18,578 nucleotides of DNA, from contig CAIWDQ010000386.1 in NCBI GenBank assembly GCA_903911455.1, forward strand, positions 1-18,578, read 5' to 3'. Origin of the DNA: an uncultured bacterium. Its GTDB lineage: Bacteria; Bacteroidota; Bacteroidia; Bacteroidales; JACABE01. This document shows positions 14,135-18,578 of the stretch, in pieces. The notes under the pieces were generated by a model. It had not been told where the DNA came from and made no database searches. It was given only the letters and a program-made list of their open reading frames with translations. How positions within the stretch are numbered: position 1 is the first letter of the stretch; every line of letters starts with the position of its first letter. The translations under genes were made by a program, and so were the position numbers.

Positions 14135-16096
14135 TTAATTACTTACAACCGAAAACTCAGTCCTTCTGTTTTTAGAACGTCCTGCTTCAGTATCGTTAGT
14201 AGCTACAGGTTTAGTAGATGCATAACCTTTGTATGATAAGCGGAGTTTATCAATACCATTTTTAATAAGATAATCATAAACTGCTTTAGCACGGTTTTGA
14301 GATAATAATTGATTGTGCTTATCACCTCCCACATTATCAGTATGTCCGCCCACCTCAATCTTCATTTTGGGATTATTTTTAAGAAGACTTAGCAATTTGT
14401 TAAGCTCCACTTTTGATTCGTCTTTCAACTCATACTGATCGGTTTCAAAGAAAATATTATTCAATACAACAGCTTCACCAACTTTAACAGGTTTTAAAGC
14501 TACATCTTTTAAATAAGGTTCAGTATTACTGTAATTGCCAGTTATAAAGATATTCTCAGAGTAAAACAAATAACCATCTTTTGAAACATTTAAAGCATAA
14601 CTTTTGCCACTCGGCAAACAAACCAGAAAGCTTCCGTTAACAGGATCAGACTTGGATTGCACCTCAATAGTACCTGTAGTCAAGTCAATAACTTCAAATT
14701 TAGCTTCAAGCTTTTTATTGGTTTCAGCATCATACACAATACCTTTCATATAATTAACCATCATCGGACGGGCTTCTTTATACAATTCAAAACCATAAAG
14801 ATCAAACTTACCTTTGCCTCCATATTTATCAGAAGAAAAATAAGCATAATCCCCTTTAGCATTCACAATAAGGTTGATTTCATCAGCATAAGTATTAATA
14901 GGATAACCAAGATTAACAGGTTTACTCCATGTGTCTTTATCTATCTTTTTTGTATAAAACAAATCAACACCACCCATACCAATATGTCCATCCGAAGCAA
15001 AATACATGGTATGATTATCAGGATGTATAAAAGGCGACATCTCGTCACGTGGTGTATTAATTGAATCACCCAAATTGACAGGATAACCCCATTCACCATT
15101 ATCATCTTTAACTGTTTCCCAGATATCCTGCCCACCTTTTCCGCCCGGACGGTTGCTCACAAAATACAAAGTTCTGCCATCAGCAGCAATTGAAGGTTGC
15201 GTTTCCCAATACTGCGAATTAACTTTTGGTCCCATATTAACAGGAATTGTCCAATGTTCGCCAACATATTCGGCAGTATAAATATCACAACTACCATAAC
15301 CATCATCGCGGTTGCAACCCACAAAATAAATAGAATGTCCATCAGGCGAAATGCTCTGAGCCCCTTCGTTACCATGTGTATTCAAAGGAGGTCCGATTGG
15401 GATAGCCTTAGTCCAAACTCCATTTATCTTATGACTTATATAAAAATCCTCTTCATAGCCAGAGCTCTGATCAATAGTCTTAGCATCCTTTCTGTGCTTT
15501 ACAGTGATAATCAACGTAAGTTCATCAGCAGTTAATGCAGGTAACACCTCATCATTTTCTGAATTCACACTATCACCTAAGTTTTGAGGTTTAAAATCCA
15601 CTGGGTGTTGCATTTGATAGATTGCAAACTCTGCTTTATCAATACCTTTTAAAGCTAACTCTTTTTGATGTGGAAGTGCTTTCTTGTTTACCTTTAAATA
15701 CTTCTGGAAATTATCTTTAGCATCAGCATATTTCCCAGTACCTAACTGTAGTTTTGCAACAGTAAAAAAAGCAGTAGGAAAGAAATATTGATCAATAGCT
15801 ATGCCTTTTAAATAATTATCAATTGCTTTTTCAACATCCCGCTTATCGGTATAATTGGCAGCTAACATAAAATATGCCTCAATAAACCTATCATCTTCAG
15901 CTAAAGCTTTGTTAAGCTCTTCAATTGATTCAAAGTTTTTTCGTTCGTCATATAATTTTATTGCTTCCTCATAATGTTTAATAGCTTTTTTATTACGGGT
16001 TGTATATTCTTTTTTATCCTGAGAATAAGAAGATAGTGCCAATAAAATCAGTAATAAAGAAAGAGATAGCTTTAAGATGTTGAAATGTTTTTTCAT
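14135..16096 (-). CDS. PorE-like TPR/PD40/OmpA outer-membrane-associated protein
   Basis: A 653-aa multidomain envelope protein. The order is signal peptide (1-26, ending SYSQ), TPR repeats (about 35-165), a PD40/WD40-like beta-propeller (about 180-435, with repeated motifs such as SPDGHSIYF, AADGRTLYFVSNRPGG and HPDNHTMYFASDG), a carboxypeptidase-regulatory-like domain (about 448-535), and an OmpA peptidoglycan-binding domain (about 545-650, GHTDNVGG...LSQNRAKAVYDYL...GRSKNRRTEF). This is the architecture known for PorE, a peptidoglycan-anchoring component linked to the type IX secretion system. Unlike lipoprotein PorE there is no lipobox cysteine at the signal peptide end. Many Bacteroidota carry several such paralogues, so a T9SS role is only suggested. 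No gliding or Por genes are nearby. It lies 30 bp after queE. Confidence 0.85.
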   Translation of the reverse strand: MKKHFNILKLSLSLLLILLALSSYSQDKKEYTTRNKKAIKHYEEAIKLYDERKNFESIEELNKALAEDDRFIEAYFMLAANYTDKRDVEKAIDNYLKGIAIDQYFFPTAFFTVAKLQLGTGKYADAKDNFQKYLKVNKKALPHQKELALKGIDKAEFAIYQMQHPVDFKPQNLGDSVNSENDEVLPALTADELTLIITVKHRKDAKTIDQSSGYEEDFYISHKINGVWTKAIPIGPPLNTHGNEGAQSISPDGHSIYFVGCNRDDGYGSCDIYTAEYVGEHWTIPVNMGPKVNSQYWETQPSIAADGRTLYFVSNRPGGKGGQDIWETVKDDNGEWGYPVNLGDSINTPRDEMSPFIHPDNHTMYFASDGHIGMGGVDLFYTKKIDKDTWSKPVNLGYPINTYADEINLIVNAKGDYAYFSSDKYGGKGKFDLYGFELYKEARPMMVNYMKGIVYDAETNKKLEAKFEVIDLTTGTIEVQSKSDPVNGSFLVCLPSGKSYALNVSKDGYLFYSENIFITGNYSNTEPYLKDVALKPVKVGEAVVLNNIFFETDQYELKDESKVELNKLLSLLKNNPKMKIEVGGHTDNVGGDKHNQLLSQNRAKAVYDYLIKNGIDKLRLSYKGYASTKPVATNDTEAGRSKNRRTEFSVVSN

Positions 16097-16126
16097 TATT
16101 TAGTTATGAATAAGTGCTTATTAAAA

Positions 16127-16768
16127 TTATGGGATCCTCATGTATTTATGGCTCTGCAAAGATATCCTCCACTTTGGATTTTTAAGAATATAATCAATTA
16201 TTAAAGGCATCATTTCATTATGTTTGCTCCACTCAGGCTGTAGAAACAAAATGCATGCCTCACTAACTTTAGCTGCATTACATTCAGCCCATTCAAAGTC
16301 AGTTTCTTTAGTAATAATTACTTTAAGTTCACTTGCATGTTTGTAATTATCCTCAACAGGAGGACTTTGTTTTTTAGGAGAAAGACAAATCCAATCCCAG
16401 GTACCATTTAAAGGCTCAGAACCAGAAGTCTCTAAAAAAGTTTTAATACCTCTCTTATGCAATTCATCACATAAATAAGAAAGATTATAATTTAAAGGCT
16501 CACCACCGGTAATAATAACTGCTTTGGCAGGATTTGCAGCAGCATTCTCAACTATAGTCTCAGTATCTTTGGCAGGATGTATCTTTGCATTCCACGATTC
16601 TTTAACATCGCACCAATAACAACCAACATCACACCCCCCAACACGTATAAACCAGGCAGCTTCCCCAGTGTGAAAACCTTCACCCTGCAGACTATAAAAT
16701 TCTTCCATTACAGGCAACTTCTTGCCTTCTATCATTAATTGATCTACGATCAAATCTTTAGTTTTCAT
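16127..16768 (-). CDS. queE: 7-carboxy-7-deazaguanine synthase
   Basis: A radical SAM enzyme that converts 6-carboxytetrahydropterin to 7-carboxy-7-deazaguanine in queuosine/preQ0 synthesis. The 213-aa protein has SLQGEG (26-31), the CDxGCxWCD cluster motif (Cys46, Cys50, Cys53, the three-Cys radical SAM signature), an ITGGEP motif, and an ISLQSHKYMRIP C-terminus typical of the QueE family. Cytosolic, full length. The other queuosine genes (queC, queD, queF) are absent from the window, so this copy is separated from them. It sits 36 bp after the glycosyltransferase and 30 bp before the PorE-like gene. A possible -7 box on the - strand (16786-16779, TAATTTTG) would give an almost leaderless queE transcript. 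Confidence 0.95.
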   Translation of the reverse strand: MKTKDLIVDQLMIEGKKLPVMEEFYSLQGEGFHTGEAAWFIRVGGCDVGCYWCDVKESWNAKIHPAKDTETIVENAAANPAKAVIITGGEPLNYNLSYLCDELHKRGIKTFLETSGSEPLNGTWDWICLSPKKQSPPVEDNYKHASELKVIITKETDFEWAECNAAKVSEACILFLQPEWSKHNEMMPLIIDYILKNPKWRISLQSHKYMRIP

Positions 16769-16778
16769 ATATTAATTA

Positions 16779-16786
16779 CAAAATTA
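16779..16786 (-). promoter_or_regulatory. Possible -7 box before queE
   Basis: TAATTTTG on the - strand matches TAnnTTTG. It lies 10 bp before the queE ATG, in the 36-bp gap after the glycosyltransferase. No TTG is found at the expected -33 distance, so this may be a chance match in AT-rich DNA. Confidence 0.3.
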
Positions 16787-16804
16787 AATAAAAAAGAGAA
16801 GGCA

Positions 16805-17932
16805 TTACATTTTAATTGTATTCTCAATAGCATTCCAGAGTTTATCAGCCGTTTTGTCCCAGCTATAGAGTTGTCGTCTCTGTTTGCCATTCTCTATTAA
16901 TTGTTTTCTTAATACTTCATCTGTATTTATCTTCATCATAGCATCAGCAATTGAGTTGATATCAAAAGGATCAACAAGCAAGGCAGCATCACCTGCAATC
17001 TCAGGCATAGAAGTTACATTTGAAGTAATAACAGCAGTTTCGGCATTAAATGCTTCTACAATTGGAATACCGAATCCTTCAAAATACGAAACATATGTTA
17101 ATGCAACTGCTGAAGCAAGTAGTTTATTTAGAATATCAGGTGCTTGCCATCCTGTAAATATCACTTCATCTTTATGCTTCATCGCATTAAAAGTATCCTC
17201 AATCTCACCTTTCCACCATTTTTTATTCCCTACAATCATAAGTTTAGTTGAAGAATTACTCTGTTCTTTAAAGATATCAAATGCTTTGAATAATCGGGCA
17301 AGATTCTTACGTGGATGCAAGGCCCCTATAAAAATAAAGTAAGGATTACCATCAGAAAACTCATCTCTTACTTTCACTTTTTCATCTTCTTCAATTGGTT
17401 TATAAAGATCATGAGAACCATTATAAACTACATCAATAATATCAGATGAAATGCCATAATGAGAAACAATGTCCTGCTTAGTATATTCAGAAACAGTAGC
17501 AATACGGGTAGCTTTTTGAGCAAAACGATGAAAATAGTACATATAATAATACCTGAATACAGGTTTAATGATCTTGGGATAATGTTCAAAGTTAAGATCA
17601 TGTATCACTGCAAGGGATTTTACATCAGTACGCAACGATAACCAACCATCGGGCGAAAGGAATACATCAGCTTTATATTTCTTTAAAGCTTTAGTTATAC
17701 CCCAATCAAAAAACAAATACCATAAAATAGGATGACGCGCTGGAGGATTTACAATAACAGGTGTAACGTTATCAGCAAAAACAAACTCCTTATCATAAGC
17801 TCTGTCAAAAAAGAAAATAAACTCATGTTCAGGATGTTTTAAAGTCATCCTTTTTAAAGTTTCGTAAGTAAACCAACCGATACCTTCCAGTTTGTCCTTT
17901 AATAATAAGCGGGTATTAACTGCAATTCTCAT
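16805..17932 (-). CDS. GT4-family glycosyltransferase
   Basis: A retaining GT-B glycosyltransferase of 375 aa. It has an N-terminal acceptor domain (about 1-185, starting MRIAVNTRLL and including AVIHDL at 108-113 and ATVSEYT at 145-151). The C-terminal nucleotide-sugar domain contains FIGALHPRKN (201-210) and the E-x7-E signature EGFGIPIVE (Glu285 and Glu293). It resembles mannosyltransferases of O-antigen and exopolysaccharide pathways (WbpY-like), but the sugar cannot be assigned. There is no signal peptide; it is likely peripheral at the inner membrane. Its ATG follows the methyltransferase stop with no gap (TAG-ATG), so translation is probably coupled. Together with the methyltransferase it points to glycan decoration, distinct from the wzz-ligase pair 13 kb away. 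Confidence 0.92.
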   Translation of the reverse strand: MRIAVNTRLLLKDKLEGIGWFTYETLKRMTLKHPEHEFIFFFDRAYDKEFVFADNVTPVIVNPPARHPILWYLFFDWGITKALKKYKADVFLSPDGWLSLRTDVKSLAVIHDLNFEHYPKIIKPVFRYYYMYYFHRFAQKATRIATVSEYTKQDIVSHYGISSDIIDVVYNGSHDLYKPIEEDEKVKVRDEFSDGNPYFIFIGALHPRKNLARLFKAFDIFKEQSNSSTKLMIVGNKKWWKGEIEDTFNAMKHKDEVIFTGWQAPDILNKLLASAVALTYVSYFEGFGIPIVEAFNAETAVITSNVTSMPEIAGDAALLVDPFDINSIADAMMKINTDEVLRKQLIENGKQRRQLYSWDKTADKLWNAIENTIKM

Positions 17933-18496
17933 CTATTTCTTTTTTACGATAAAGTTAAGCCCAAAGAAAAAATATTCTTTTAACAAATTATTCTTCTTCC
18001 AAATGTCTTGTTCTTTGCTTATTATTTTATCAAAGTTATCTTCATTAAAATTAAAAGGAGGATACAATCTTATATATTGTGTTTTAGTATCATCAACAAA
18101 TAAATTCTGTTTGGCAAACTCTTGTTTCCAGTTATTAAGACTGCGTATATTTTCGTTACCCAATAGCACCTTCTTTTGTAACTGCTCATCCCAAATCTCA
18201 ATTATCTTTTTGTTACCTCTACGAATATATAGTTTTGTATTCTGCACAATATTATTCCCGTTCTCTTCAATTAAAATTATTTCACCATCTTCTTTTAAGG
18301 CATCTTTCATAATCTTAATTGCTTCCTGCAAAGGTTCAAGATGATGTAGTGTATCTTGAAGCAGAACAATATCAATACTATTGTCCTTTGGATGATCGTC
18401 AAATATATTCTCGTGATTAGCTTGAAACAGTTCTACATTACCATACTGCTTCCAATATTCTTTACGTTGAGAAATCTGTTGAAAATAAAATTCAAT
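17933..18496 (-). CDS. SAM-dependent methyltransferase, 5' end missing
   Basis: About 188 C-terminal residues of a class I methyltransferase. Reading upstream of the TTG at 18331 shows the frame continues without a stop through FYFQQISQRKEYW, NVELFQANHENIFDD and SIDIVLLQDTLHHLEP. The last is the D-x-LHHLxP segment that follows motif II in Methyltransf_11/12-like enzymes, with DGEIILIEENGNN after it. Motif I (the glycine-rich SAM loop) should lie just upstream, but the sequence switches to unrelated high-GC DNA near 18497. The gene is therefore truncated at the junction, not at a natural start. A start at 18331 would remove the catalytic fold and is rejected. The frame stays open by chance to 18578. 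It is the first visible gene of the glycosyltransferase-queE-PorE-like cluster and is translationally coupled to the glycosyltransferase. Substrate is unknown. Confidence 0.8.
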   Translation of the reverse strand: MEFYFQQISQRKEYWKQYGNVELFQANHENIFDDHPKDNSIDIVLLQDTLHHLEPLQEAIKIMKDALKEDGEIILIEENGNNIVQNTKLYIRRGNKKIIEIWDEQLQKKVLLGNENIRSLNNWKQEFAKQNLFVDDTKTQYIRLYPPFNFNEDNFDKIISKEQDIWKKNNLLKEYFFFGLNFIVKKK

Positions 18497-18578
18497 AAGG
18501 AGCGACGATGAAGCGGGCGGCTTTCTGTTGCGCGGTGATCTTGGCCGCCGGGCCGGCGCGCGCTGCGGAGGGCTCCGA
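18497..18578 (+). other. Foreign high-GC segment at the window end (chimeric join)
   Basis: From about 18497 the base composition changes abruptly to about 73% GC, against roughly one-third in the rest of the window. It cuts a methyltransferase gene. The break cannot be placed more exactly than about 18491-18500. Confidence 0.85.
18508..18578 (+). CDS. Start of a foreign exported protein (partial, 23 codons)
   Basis: A textbook Shine-Dalgarno AAGGAG (18497-18502) sits 5 bp before ATG 18508. The frame then encodes a short basic start (MKR), a hydrophobic core AAFCCAVILAAGPA, and a cleavage-like ARA followed by AEGS, a Sec signal peptide. Codons are strongly G/C-ending and unlike every other gene here. 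A strong SD is also unusual for Bacteroidota. It looks like the 5' end of a secreted protein gene from a high-GC bacterium such as a proteobacterium; the mature protein is outside the window, so its identity is unknown. Confidence 0.6.
   Translation, partial: MKRAAFCCAVILAAGPARAAEGS

Noticed and set aside
14657..15535. Overlapping reading frames opposite the PorE-like gene
   Set aside because: They are antisense shadows of a strongly conserved multidomain protein, with no start signals or recognisable domains.
17933..18331. Methyltransferase starting at the TTG at 18331
   Set aside because: The frame continues upstream with clear methyltransferase sequence (SIDIVLLQDTLHHLEP), so this TTG is an internal leucine.

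Overview
The window is AT-rich DNA from a member of the Bacteroidota. Three things support this. Upstream regions carry TAnnTTTG-type -7 boxes instead of TATAAT, and Shine-Dalgarno sequences are generally absent. The gene families are typical of the phylum: the efp + LpxD-paralogue pair, a RecQ with a non-HRDC C-terminus, a TPR/PD40/OmpA outer-membrane protein resembling PorE, and short secreted proteins ending their signal peptides in 'AQ' or 'SQ'. I cannot place it below phylum.

Layout. (1) 1-1758, + strand: efp and an LpxD-family acyltransferase, 15 bp apart, ending in a hairpin terminator. (2) 1779-6283, - strand: recQ, then a Wzz-type chain-length regulator and an O-antigen ligase/polymerase-type membrane protein. 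The last two form a surface-polysaccharide pair with its own promoter. (3) 6284-8414, + strand: a 21-bp tandem repeat array, an aldo/keto reductase and a DUF1003 membrane protein. (4) About 8415-14130 is an accessory stretch: repeat-rich noncoding DNA with many palindromes, an orphan 135-aa protein on the - strand, a 646-bp gene-free gap, then five + strand genes (single-HKD phospholipase-D-like protein, two-TM membrane protein, secreted small protein, secreted alpha/beta hydrolase, ST7-like TPR protein). (5) 14135-18496, - strand: a tight cluster of methyltransferase (5' end missing), GT4 glycosyltransferase (its ATG abuts the methyltransferase stop), queE, and the TPR/PD40/CRD/OmpA protein.

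The last ~80 bases (about 18497-18578) do not belong with the rest. GC content jumps to about 73% and the segment holds a strong Shine-Dalgarno plus the first 23 codons of a signal-peptide-bearing protein in high-GC codon usage, cutting into the methyltransferase gene. The simplest explanation is a chimeric join at the sequence end.

Functionally the window mixes translation (EF-P), envelope lipid and polysaccharide synthesis (LpxD, Wzz, ligase, GT4), DNA repair (RecQ), tRNA queuosine modification (QueE) and cell-surface architecture (PorE-like). I found no phage, IS element, CRISPR array, tRNA or rRNA, and no clear new multi-gene system. The most unusual items are the chimeric end, the three repeat-bearing intergenic regions, and a GC-rich 14-mer present on both sides of the accessory stretch.
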